From an uncultured Beijerinckiaceae bacterium (GTDB lineage Bacteria; Pseudomonadota; Alphaproteobacteria; Rhizobiales; Beijerinckiaceae), in the NCBI GenBank assembly GCA_937863205.1, contig CALMGA010000203.1, positions 1-64,000 of the forward strand: DNA of 64,000 nt. The letters are read 5' to 3'. The position numbers were made by a program, and so were the translations under genes. Of the stretch, positions 54,425-62,070 are shown one piece after another (positions within the stretch are counted from its first letter, which is position 1; the number at the start of each line of letters is the position of its first letter). Under the pieces are notes generated by a model. The model was not told the DNA's origin. It ran no database searches and saw only the letters and a program-made list of their open reading frames with translations.

Positions 54425-55600
54425 TCAGGCGGCTTCGGCGGTGAGTGCCGGCTGCGACAGGGCCGTCCTCGGCTTCGGAGCGCGGGACGGCAGGAGAACC
54501 GTCCGCAGCCTCAGGAAGGGCTTCTCGACCAAGCGCCAGGAGGCGAGCGCGAAGCAGGCGGTGACCAAGACGGCCAGCACCGCGAAGAGGACGACGCGCG
54601 CCGCGCCGGGCAGGGCGCCGAGCCGCGCCGCGAGGGCGAAGACCAGCGTCTGGGTGATGGGATAGCCGTAGAGGTAGAGGCCGTAGGAGCAGTCGTCCTT
54701 CACCCGCCGGTCGAACCAGGGGAAGCGGCAGGCGCCGAGGTAGACCATCGCGTAGGTCAGGAGCACGGCGGCCAGCGTGTCGCAAAGGCCGGAGATCATC
54801 AGGGCGACGTAGCCGGCGATGCAGGCCAGAAACAGCGGCAACCGCAGCGGGATGGCGTGCCGGTGCAGGGCGAACAGCATGCCCATCGCGAAAAGCACCA
54901 CCAGGAACCAGCTCTGGAAGTGCGTCGCCTCGTAGCGAGTGGAAAGGCCGAGGGCCGGCACCGCCATGCCGGCGGCGGCGATGCCGACGACGAGCACGAC
55001 CGTCGTCGTGCGCGGGCGGGCGAGCAGGCCGCTCGCCATCATCGCGCCGATCAGCAGGTAGCAGCCGAACTCGGCGTGCAGGGTCCACAGGTTGACGTTG
55101 ACGATGTCGGGCAGGGGATTGCCGGTGAACACGCCGGGCAGTTCGTACTGGATCCACCCGATGATGTTGCCGAAGTAGGTGTAGGTGCCGGCGCTGGCGA
55201 AGTATTCGCCCGGCGCCAGCGTGCTGACGCACGGCCCGAGGATGAAGGCCGAAAGCACGACCTCGGTGAAGAGGGCCGGCAGGATGCGCAGGATGCGCAG
55301 GGTGAAGAAGCTGCGGGTGTCGCGGGCGCGCAGCGCGCTGCCCATCACCAGGAAGCCGCTGAGGGCGAAGAACATGCCCACCAGCGCGAACAGGCCGGGG
55401 CGCAGCGCCTCGATGACGAACTGCCTGGCGCTGAGACTGGCGGCCGTGGCCATCAGGTTGCCCTTGGCGTAGCCGATGTTGCCGGTGCCGCCGAAGGTCA
55501 GGACGTAGGCGTGGAACGCGAGGATGACCACCGCGAGGAGATGGCGCAGGAAATGGAATCCGGGCCAGATTTCCCGGTTCGGCTGTCCCGCAGCTTCCAT
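54425..55600 (-). CDS. Acyltransferase family 3 membrane protein
   Basis: A second, different 391-aa acyltransferase-3 protein. FLRHLLAVVILAFHAYVLTF contains the catalytic His position; GMFFALSGFLVMGSALRARD, LWTLHAEFGCYLLIGAMM and YGLYLYGYPITQTLVFAL are present. It differs strongly from the adjacent one, so the two probably modify different sites. The ATG at 55600 (MEAAGQPNRE) is used; the upstream frame is arginine-rich. It is 12 bp before the first acyltransferase. Confidence 0.86.
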   Translation of the reverse strand: MEAAGQPNREIWPGFHFLRHLLAVVILAFHAYVLTFGGTGNIGYAKGNLMATAASLSARQFVIEALRPGLFALVGMFFALSGFLVMGSALRARDTRSFFTLRILRILPALFTEVVLSAFILGPCVSTLAPGEYFASAGTYTYFGNIIGWIQYELPGVFTGNPLPDIVNVNLWTLHAEFGCYLLIGAMMASGLLARPRTTTVVLVVGIAAAGMAVPALGLSTRYEATHFQSWFLVVLFAMGMLFALHRHAIPLRLPLFLACIAGYVALMISGLCDTLAAVLLTYAMVYLGACRFPWFDRRVKDDCSYGLYLYGYPITQTLVFALAARLGALPGAARVVLFAVLAVLVTACFALASWRLVEKPFLRLRTVLLPSRAPKPRTALSQPALTAEAA

Positions 55601-55793
55601 CGTGCCCGCCTCGGTCGTTGCGGGACCGGCGCATCCCGAGCCCCCGCCACACCGTGCCGGCGAAGGCTTCCGAATCGGTAAAGGGCGGAGACGCAATCGG
55701 TGCGCCGATGCGTGCAGGTGGCGCAAGGGGATCGGCGGCAACGGGCCGACGCCACGGGACGGGCGGCGCGAGCGCCTACGGATCTTCTTCGCG

Positions 55794-57095
55794 TCAGGGC
55801 GCGACGGGGGCTGGCTGCTGGCCGAACCTCGGCGATGCCGCTTGCGCCGGCACCGATCGGGCGAGGGCCGACAGGCGCGCCGCTTCCATGCCCCACACGG
55901 CGCCGAGCATGAAATACACGAAGCGCCAGTGATCGACGTCGATCTGGAAGGCCTGGAGAAAGGCGCTGACGAGGGCCGGGGTGATGACCTGGGCGTGGCG
56001 CAGGAAGGGCGTGCGTCTGAAGCTCAACCGCACCGCGACGACCGTGGTCCAGCCGACGAGCAGAAGAAAGACCACGCCGCCCAGCCAGCCGGCGGAGGCG
56101 AAGGCGCCGATGTAGGAATTGTGCGGATCGAGGTCGAAGGTGAAGGCGAAGCGGTGCGGCCCGAACCCGAGGGGGCGCTCGATCAGCATCGGGATCGAGC
56201 GCATCTGGTTGCCGAAGCGCCCGGTGACGCCGCCGTCGTATTCCTGCTGCAGCTTGGCGCGGCTCGTCACCACCTCGCGCAGCGTGTCGTTGGAAGCGAT
56301 GGCGAGGCCGCCCGCCGCACCGGCGAGAACGAACAGCACCGTGCCGACCAGGATGGACCGACGGGTGCGCCGGTCGTCGGCGGTGATGAACGTGACAACG
56401 GCGAAGTACAGCACCGCGAACACCAGCGCTCCCCAGGCGCCGCGCGACAGCGGCAGGAAGACGCCGCCGAAGATGGTGAACAGCAGCAGGGCGGCCATGA
56501 GGCCGCGCTTGAGCAGCCGGCCGCGCACCGTCGCCTGCATCAGGCAGAGCACGCCCAGGATGCAGTACGAACCCAGCACGTTGGGGTCCTTGAAGGGCCC
56601 GGCGATGCGGTTGACGATGGCCGCCTTGTCGTGGAAGCCGGGCAGGTCCCAGTAGCCGGCGGCGGCCCAGGCGGCGGCGACCACGCAGCTGATCGTGTAG
56701 CCGAGAAGCGCGAGGCGGAGCCGTCCGGCGGTGTGTCGCGTGAACACCATCGCGAACATGAAGGCGCTGACGAAGAGGTAGGTCGTTTGCAGCGTGTACA
56801 CCAGCGCCGTCGCGCCCGTTCCGTCCTCGGCCGGCGCCGGCCGGTCGCCCAGCCAGGGCATCAGCGCGAGCATTTCGGCGAAGATGAAGAGGCCGAGCAG
56901 GACCGCGAAGGCGAGCGTGGCGCGCGTCAGAACGAAGTGGGCAGAGAACACCAGCGGCAGCAGGAGGAGGAAGCAGATCTCGTAGGGCGACGGCTCGAAG
57001 AAGGAGATGCTGCCCAGGCTGAGCATCGGGAACAGCAGCGCGCGCAGCACGGTCTCGGTGGCGAGGGTGCGGGGACGCGGCGGTTCGTGGTGCAT
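55794..57095 (-). CDS. O-antigen ligase/polymerase family protein
   Basis: A 433-aa protein with about ten to eleven membrane helices. The periplasmic loop PHNSYIGAFASAGWLGG, with a preceding FGPHRFAFTFDLD, is the Wzy_C/WaaL hallmark. It could polymerise repeat units (Wzy) or ligate a chain to an acceptor (WaaL); in an exopolysaccharide locus a polymerase role is more likely. The ATG at 57095 (MHHEPPRPRTL) is chosen. It is 193 bp before the acyltransferase. Confidence 0.83.
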   Translation of the reverse strand: MHHEPPRPRTLATETVLRALLFPMLSLGSISFFEPSPYEICFLLLLPLVFSAHFVLTRATLAFAVLLGLFIFAEMLALMPWLGDRPAPAEDGTGATALVYTLQTTYLFVSAFMFAMVFTRHTAGRLRLALLGYTISCVVAAAWAAAGYWDLPGFHDKAAIVNRIAGPFKDPNVLGSYCILGVLCLMQATVRGRLLKRGLMAALLLFTIFGGVFLPLSRGAWGALVFAVLYFAVVTFITADDRRTRRSILVGTVLFVLAGAAGGLAIASNDTLREVVTSRAKLQQEYDGGVTGRFGNQMRSIPMLIERPLGFGPHRFAFTFDLDPHNSYIGAFASAGWLGGVVFLLLVGWTTVVAVRLSFRRTPFLRHAQVITPALVSAFLQAFQIDVDHWRFVYFMLGAVWGMEAARLSALARSVPAQAASPRFGQQPAPVAP

Positions 57096-57142
57096 GGTCG
57101 TCTCTGCTGGCGTCGCTTGGCCCCGATCAGTACCGGAAAGGG

Positions 57143-58372
57143 TTAAGGCCGCGTTCGAGCGGCGTCTCCGACCGCGGCGGCGCGCCCGGCGACCGTGATC
57201 GCCAGCGGGCGGCGCAGCAGCAGCCGGCCGGATGTGGCGCAGTTGCGCGCCTGCATGGCGACGAAGAACAGCTCGGGCGTGCGCTCGACCGTGTCGAAGT
57301 TGCGGCTCGCCGACGCCGGATCGAGGATCGAGGGATAGTTGATCAGCGGACCATCGGCCTTGCACCAGCCGCTGTACAGGGTGCGGCCGGCGAGGAGCAG
57401 GTGCGCCGGTCCCCAGTGGATCAGGTCACGCGAGGAGGCATAGTAGAAGCCGTCGACGGGGAAGTCGCCGCTCGCGCTCGCCTGCAGCAAAGCGATCCAG
57501 CGGCCGCTCGGCCGATGGCGCACGACGCTGTTCACCGCGAAGGTGAAGGGGCGGATCACCGCGCAGGGCTGGGGCAGGGCCTTGCTGCGGTAGGGGTCGG
57601 CGTAACGCACGCCGAACTGCGACCCGTCGAACGCCCGCCACAGGTCGGGCCGGGTGGGATCGGTGGTTCGAAACAGGCAGGAGCCGGCATCCTGACCGGC
57701 CCAGCCGGTGGTGGAGGCGAAGGCGTAGACGTAGCGGCCGTCGCCGAACATATTCGAGGGCTCGAAGAAGCCGCGGTGGCGGCCCTGGCCGACGTCCTGG
57801 GTGAAGGGTGCGGCGGCGACGACGAGCGGCCTGCCTGCGGCGAAGCGCGTGCCGCCATCGCTCGAATGGAAGGCGAGGATGGTGTTGAACCAGCAGCCCA
57901 GGCTGTCGGACACGGTGCAGCGTCCGTGATCGTCGGCGTGGTACTCCTCGTGGACGAGCGCGCCGACGTCGCGGCCGTCGCGGGTCCAGGTCGCGGCGAC
58001 ATATCGCCGATCGGCGAAGTGCGAGGGGTCGGGATCGAACGGGCTGTCGAGCGAGGAATGGCAGTCGATGCGGACGTGATCGAGGTCGCGGCCGCGCAGG
58101 GGCCGGGCGACGAAGTGCAGGGCGAACATCACCACGGCGCCCTTGTCGTCGCGAAAGGCGCGGGGATTCATGTCGGGATCATCGATCGGCTGGCAGGCGT
58201 CGCGGGCCGGGTCGTAGAGAACCAAGGGCGGGCCGGCGAAGGCGATTGTCAGGTCGGTGCCGGCCGGCTCGGTGCTGGCCGGCTCGGCGTGCACGGGGCC
58301 GGCGGCCAAGCCGAGCGACGCGGCCAGCGAGACGGCGAGTCCGAACCGGCGCAGCGCGCTCGCCGGGATCAA
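57143..58372 (-). CDS. Secreted beta-propeller-like protein
   Basis: A 409-aa exported protein. A signal peptide (ALRRFGLAVSLAASLGLAAG, ending HAEP) leads a mature region with aromatic-rich repeats such as FYYASSRDLIHWGPAHLLL, RFAAGRPLVVAAAPFTQDVG and NMFGDGRYVYAFASTTGW. These resemble five-bladed propeller glycosidase-like domains (GH43/DUF4185-like). The catalytic acids are not identified. Start codon is a TTG at 58372 overlapping the upstream stop as TTGA, so it is coupled to the glycosylphosphotransferase gene. It may trim or bind the polysaccharide. Confidence 0.6.
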   Translation of the reverse strand: MIPASALRRFGLAVSLAASLGLAAGPVHAEPASTEPAGTDLTIAFAGPPLVLYDPARDACQPIDDPDMNPRAFRDDKGAVVMFALHFVARPLRGRDLDHVRIDCHSSLDSPFDPDPSHFADRRYVAATWTRDGRDVGALVHEEYHADDHGRCTVSDSLGCWFNTILAFHSSDGGTRFAAGRPLVVAAAPFTQDVGQGRHRGFFEPSNMFGDGRYVYAFASTTGWAGQDAGSCLFRTTDPTRPDLWRAFDGSQFGVRYADPYRSKALPQPCAVIRPFTFAVNSVVRHRPSGRWIALLQASASGDFPVDGFYYASSRDLIHWGPAHLLLAGRTLYSGWCKADGPLINYPSILDPASASRNFDTVERTPELFFVAMQARNCATSGRLLLRRPLAITVAGRAAAVGDAARTRP

Positions 58373-59904
58373 TAGGCGTTCCCGGTGCGCAGCAGCGCCA
58401 CCGGCGTCGCGGCAAGCACGTAGAGGTCGAGGAAGATGGACCAGTTCTCGATGTAGAACAGGTCGCATTCCACCCGCTTCTGGATCTTCTCGGACGTGTC
58501 TGTCTCGCCGCGCCAGCCGTGGATCTGCGCCCAGCCGGTGATGCCGGGGCGGACGCGGTGGCGGGCGAAGTAACCGTCGACCACCTCGTCGTAGAGCGCG
58601 TTGGCGGCCTTGGCGTGAACCGCGTGGGGGCGCGGACCGACCAGCGAAAGGTTGCCCTTCCAAACCACGTTGAGGAGCTGCGGCAGCTCGTCGAGCGAGG
58701 TTTTGCGGATGATCCGTCCGACGCGGGTGACGCGGGGGTCGTTCTTGGTCACCAGCCGGGACGCCTTGGTGTCCAACTGGTCGGTGAACATGGAGCGGAA
58801 CTTGAAGACCTCGATCAGCTCGTTGTTGAAGCCGTACCGCTTCTGCTTGAACAGCACCGGACCCCTGGAATCGAGCTTCACGGCGAGGGCGACCAGGCAC
58901 ATCACCGGCAGCAGGGCGAGCAGGCAGGCGCCGCCGACGAGCCGGTCGAAGATGGACTTCAAGACGATGTCCCACTCCGCCAGCGGCTTGTCGAAGAGGT
59001 CGATCACCGGCACCTTGCCGATGTAGGAATAGGCGCGCGGGCGGAAGCGCAGCTTGTTCATGTGCGCGGCGAGCCGGATGTCGACCGGCAGCACCCAAAG
59101 CTTGCGCAGCATGGTGAGGAGGCGCTGCTCGGCCGAGATCGGCAGCGTGAAGATCACGAGGTCGAGCGGCGTGTGGCGGGCGAAGTTCACGAGGTCGTCG
59201 ACGTTGCCGAGCTTGGGGTATCCGCCGACCATGTCGGGGGAGCGCTCGTCGGTGCGGTCGTCGAAGATGCCGAAGATGTGCAGGTCCTCGCTGCCCTGAT
59301 CGGCGAAGTCGGCCAGCAGCTGCTTGGCCGCCGGGCCGCCGCCCACGATCACCGTGCGGCGCGACAGCTTGCCGGTGCGGGTGAGGTGGTTGGTGAGGGC
59401 CGAGGCGGCCGATCGGCCGGCGAGCAGGGCGGCGAAGCCGGTCACCGCCCAATGGGCGAACCACCAGCGCCCGAGCAACGGGTCGACCCCGGCCAGGTGG
59501 CAGGCGGCGAGCGCGCTGCCGAACACCCCGAACCAAGCGGCCGCGATGCGCAGGCCGAAGCGGGTCGGCGCGCGCAGGGCGGCGATGCGGTAGGAGCCGA
59601 GCGACTGCAGGCAGATCACCACGAGCAGGGCGAGCAGCGGCACGGCGAGCAGCGGCAGCACCGCGACCTTTCCGCCCGAGCGCACCGCGACCAGATAGGT
59701 CGCGAGGCCGGCAAAGGCGACGAGGGCGAGCTCGCCCAGCCGCATCAGGCCTTCAAGGATGGCGGCCGACACGATGCGGCGCTTGCCGCCCTCAGCCAGC
59801 GACGCGGCGAGCTTGTCGAGCTCCACCGCGTGCGGATTGGTCCGCGCGGCGGCCGCGAACGGCGCCTCCACGGTTCTGAGATCCTGAGCTGAAAACGCGG
59901 CCAT
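58369..59904 (-). CDS. Undecaprenyl-phosphate sugar phosphotransferase (WcaJ/ExoY-like)
   Basis: This initiates polysaccharide repeat-unit assembly by moving a sugar-1-phosphate, usually glucose or galactose, onto undecaprenyl phosphate. The 511-aa protein has an N-terminal membrane region with four helices, a Rossmann-like CoA-binding-type domain (RTVIVGGGPAAKQLLADFAD), a fifth helix (GACLLALLPVMCLVALAVK), and the catalytic domain DSRGPVLFKQKRYGFNNELI, IEVFKFRSMF, TSLDELPQLLNVVWKGNLSL and GPRPHAV. It is the first committed enzyme of the cluster. The start at 59904 (MAAFSAQDL) is clear. Confidence 0.93.
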   Translation of the reverse strand: MAAFSAQDLRTVEAPFAAAARTNPHAVELDKLAASLAEGGKRRIVSAAILEGLMRLGELALVAFAGLATYLVAVRSGGKVAVLPLLAVPLLALLVVICLQSLGSYRIAALRAPTRFGLRIAAAWFGVFGSALAACHLAGVDPLLGRWWFAHWAVTGFAALLAGRSAASALTNHLTRTGKLSRRTVIVGGGPAAKQLLADFADQGSEDLHIFGIFDDRTDERSPDMVGGYPKLGNVDDLVNFARHTPLDLVIFTLPISAEQRLLTMLRKLWVLPVDIRLAAHMNKLRFRPRAYSYIGKVPVIDLFDKPLAEWDIVLKSIFDRLVGGACLLALLPVMCLVALAVKLDSRGPVLFKQKRYGFNNELIEVFKFRSMFTDQLDTKASRLVTKNDPRVTRVGRIIRKTSLDELPQLLNVVWKGNLSLVGPRPHAVHAKAANALYDEVVDGYFARHRVRPGITGWAQIHGWRGETDTSEKIQKRVECDLFYIENWSIFLDLYVLAATPVALLRTGNAY

Positions 59905-59945
59905 GGCGAACTCGCGGGAACGACCGGAAGGGAGACGGATCGGGG

Positions 59946-61148
59946 CTAGCGGGGAAGGGCGGACAGCAGCGGCACCGTCGCAGCCGGGGCGACCTGGCGG
60001 GTCAGCGCGTCGCGGTAGCCGGCGATCACCGAATCGACCATGTTGGCGATCGAGAAACGGTTTGCCACGACCCCGGCGAGGTCGGCGGCCTGCGCGCGGA
60101 CGCGCTCGGGATCGGCCTCGACCATCGATCGCATGGCATCGGCGAGAACGGCCGCGTCGTCGCAGCGGATCAGCCGGTCGCGATGCGGGCCGAAGATTTC
60201 ACCGATGCCGCCGACGTTGGTCGCCACCATCGGGATCTGCGCCGCGGCCGCTTCGAGCACGATGTAGGGCAGGGATTCGGCGCGACTCGGCACCACCAGC
60301 ACGCGACCCAGCGCGAAGGCGCGCCGGGCGGCCATCGCGCCGGGAAAGGACACCTGCCCGGCGATGCCGCGCGCCCGCGCCCGCTCCTCCAGCATGCCCT
60401 GGTCGGGGCCCGAGCCGACCAGGATCAGCCTCAGCGGACGGGCGAGCTGCCGCGACAGGAGCGCGGTCGCGTCGATCAGGGTGTCGATGCCCTTGGCGGA
60501 ACGCAGCTCGCCCACGTAAACGAAATCGGCCGCGTCGGCGTCGGGCGCGACGGCAACGAATTCGGCCGGTGCGATGCCGTTCGGCACGATGCGCACCAGC
60601 GCGGGCGTTTCACCGATGCGCTCGTGGAAGCGGTTGGCGATGAAGACGCTTTCGAAGAGCAGGACGTCGGTGCGCGCCGCCAGCAGGGATTCGACGCCCA
60701 TGTAGAGCGCCTGCACGAGCGGCGAGGCGACATGGTTGAAGCTGCCGCCATGGGGCGTGTAGCCGCGTGCCGGCGGGGTCGCGCGACTCCACAAGGCCGG
60801 CAACCGGGCGTAGAGCCCGCCCTTCGAGCCGTGCCCGTGCACGACGTCGGCCTTGAGCCGGCGGACGTGGCGCTCCACCCGGAGCACGTTGGAGATGTCG
60901 AGGGCGTGGGGACGACGCAGCATCGGGAAGCGCTCGACGCCGAGCGTCAGGGCGGGTGCGAGTTCGGCCAGGGTGTCCGCCGCCCGCTCGCCACCGGTGA
61001 GGCTGTCGACGACGAGCCCGACGTGGTGGCCGCGCGCGACCTGCTCGCGCGTCAGGTCGACGACGTGACGCCACAGGCCGCCGAGCGGCGCGCGCAGGAC
61101 GTGCAGGATGCGCAACGGGCGCTGGGCGTCATCGGGGGAGACTGTCAT
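59946..61148 (-). CDS. Family 4 glycosyltransferase
   Basis: A 400-aa GT-B transferase. ILHVLRAPLGGLWRHVVDLT is the N-terminal start, GHGSKGGLYARLPAL the acceptor region, FVYVGELRSAKGIDTLIDAT the GT4 linker, and VVPSRAESLPYIVLEAAAAQ the nucleotide-sugar-binding ExxE region. It adds a sugar to the lipid-linked repeat unit in the cytoplasm; the donor is unknown. It lies 41 bp upstream of the priming transferase, likely cotranscribed. Confidence 0.9.
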   Translation of the reverse strand: MTVSPDDAQRPLRILHVLRAPLGGLWRHVVDLTREQVARGHHVGLVVDSLTGGERAADTLAELAPALTLGVERFPMLRRPHALDISNVLRVERHVRRLKADVVHGHGSKGGLYARLPALWSRATPPARGYTPHGGSFNHVASPLVQALYMGVESLLAARTDVLLFESVFIANRFHERIGETPALVRIVPNGIAPAEFVAVAPDADAADFVYVGELRSAKGIDTLIDATALLSRQLARPLRLILVGSGPDQGMLEERARARGIAGQVSFPGAMAARRAFALGRVLVVPSRAESLPYIVLEAAAAQIPMVATNVGGIGEIFGPHRDRLIRCDDAAVLADAMRSMVEADPERVRAQAADLAGVVANRFSIANMVDSVIAGYRDALTRQVAPAATVPLLSALPR

Positions 61149-61291
61149 GGGGCGGGAGCATGGCGCCCAACCCTGAACGAAGCGTTACCCGACACTTCGG
61201 ACCACCGGACCCTGAACCGGTCCGACGCTCTGACCTTTTGTGCCGCATCGGAGTTATCCGAAGATCGCCGCGCACTTCTCCGTCCGATGCT

Positions 61292-61876
61292 TCAAAAGAA
61301 ACGCTCCCTGACGAAGACGGTGTCGCCCGGCTTCACCGGCTGGTCCACCGGCACGCTGGCCGTGACGGGATGGCCCTCGACGACGCGGGTCAGGTCGACC
61401 TCGTACTTGTTGGCGCGGGGCGTGAAGCCGCCGGCGACCGCCACGGCCGTTTCCGCGGTCATCCCGGCGACATAGGGATACTGGCCGGCGGTGGTGACCT
61501 CGCCGAGCACGAAGAAGGGCCGATAGGCATCGACCTCGATCGATACCTTGGGCTCGCGGATGAAGCCGTCGCGCAGCCTGGCCTCGACGCTGCGCTCCAG
61601 CGCCACGGTGGTGAAGCCCTGGGCCCGCACCGTGCCGATGAGGGGCATGGAGATGTTGCCGGTCGGCCCCACCGCATAGGCGTTGCTGAGCCCATCCTGG
61701 CCGAACACGATGACGCGCAGGCGGTCGCCGCTGGCCAGCGTGTAGGGCACGTCGGCCTTGAAATCGGCATAGCCGTTGGCCCGGGGCGCGCAGCCGACAA
61801 GCAGCATCGTCGCCCACATGCCAAGCAGGCTCAGCCAGCGTCGCTTCGCCGAACATCGTTTCGTGAATAAACGCAT
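61292..61876 (-). CDS. Wza-type polysaccharide export lipoprotein
   Basis: A 194-aa outer-membrane polysaccharide export protein. A signal peptide (MRLFTKRCSAKRRWLSLLGM) ends in the lipobox LLVGC with the acyl Cys at about residue 29. The Poly_export and SLBB domains are visible: YTLASGDRLRVIVFGQDGLS, NISMPLIGTVRAQGFT, IREPKVSIEV and FVLGEVTTAGQYPYVAGMTA. It is short compared with E. coli Wza (379 aa), which fits the GumB/ExoF class. The ATG at 61876 is chosen over 61915. It is divergent from the GumC-like gene. Confidence 0.9.
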   Translation of the reverse strand: MRLFTKRCSAKRRWLSLLGMWATMLLVGCAPRANGYADFKADVPYTLASGDRLRVIVFGQDGLSNAYAVGPTGNISMPLIGTVRAQGFTTVALERSVEARLRDGFIREPKVSIEVDAYRPFFVLGEVTTAGQYPYVAGMTAETAVAVAGGFTPRANKYEVDLTRVVEGHPVTASVPVDQPVKPGDTVFVRERFF

Positions 61877-62070
61877 AAGCCCGCCCAAAGTCGTGTGACG
61901 TCGATCCCGCGCCATAACGGAGCGACATCGAGGTTTATGCAGACGTGGTTAAGAAAGGCTTGAATGCAGCAGGGGACGGATCGCGCGAGTTTAGGAAGGA
62001 CTCGACGAGTTAACCCGGCAGCAACCTCGAAACGGTTGTGTTGGCCGTCTGTGTTCTTGCGAGTCGACCG

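Noticed and set aside
53525..55681. 718-aa plus-strand frame over the acyltransferase genes
   Set aside because: His/Glu/Arg-rich antisense artefact of high-GC coding; membrane proteins lie on the other strand.
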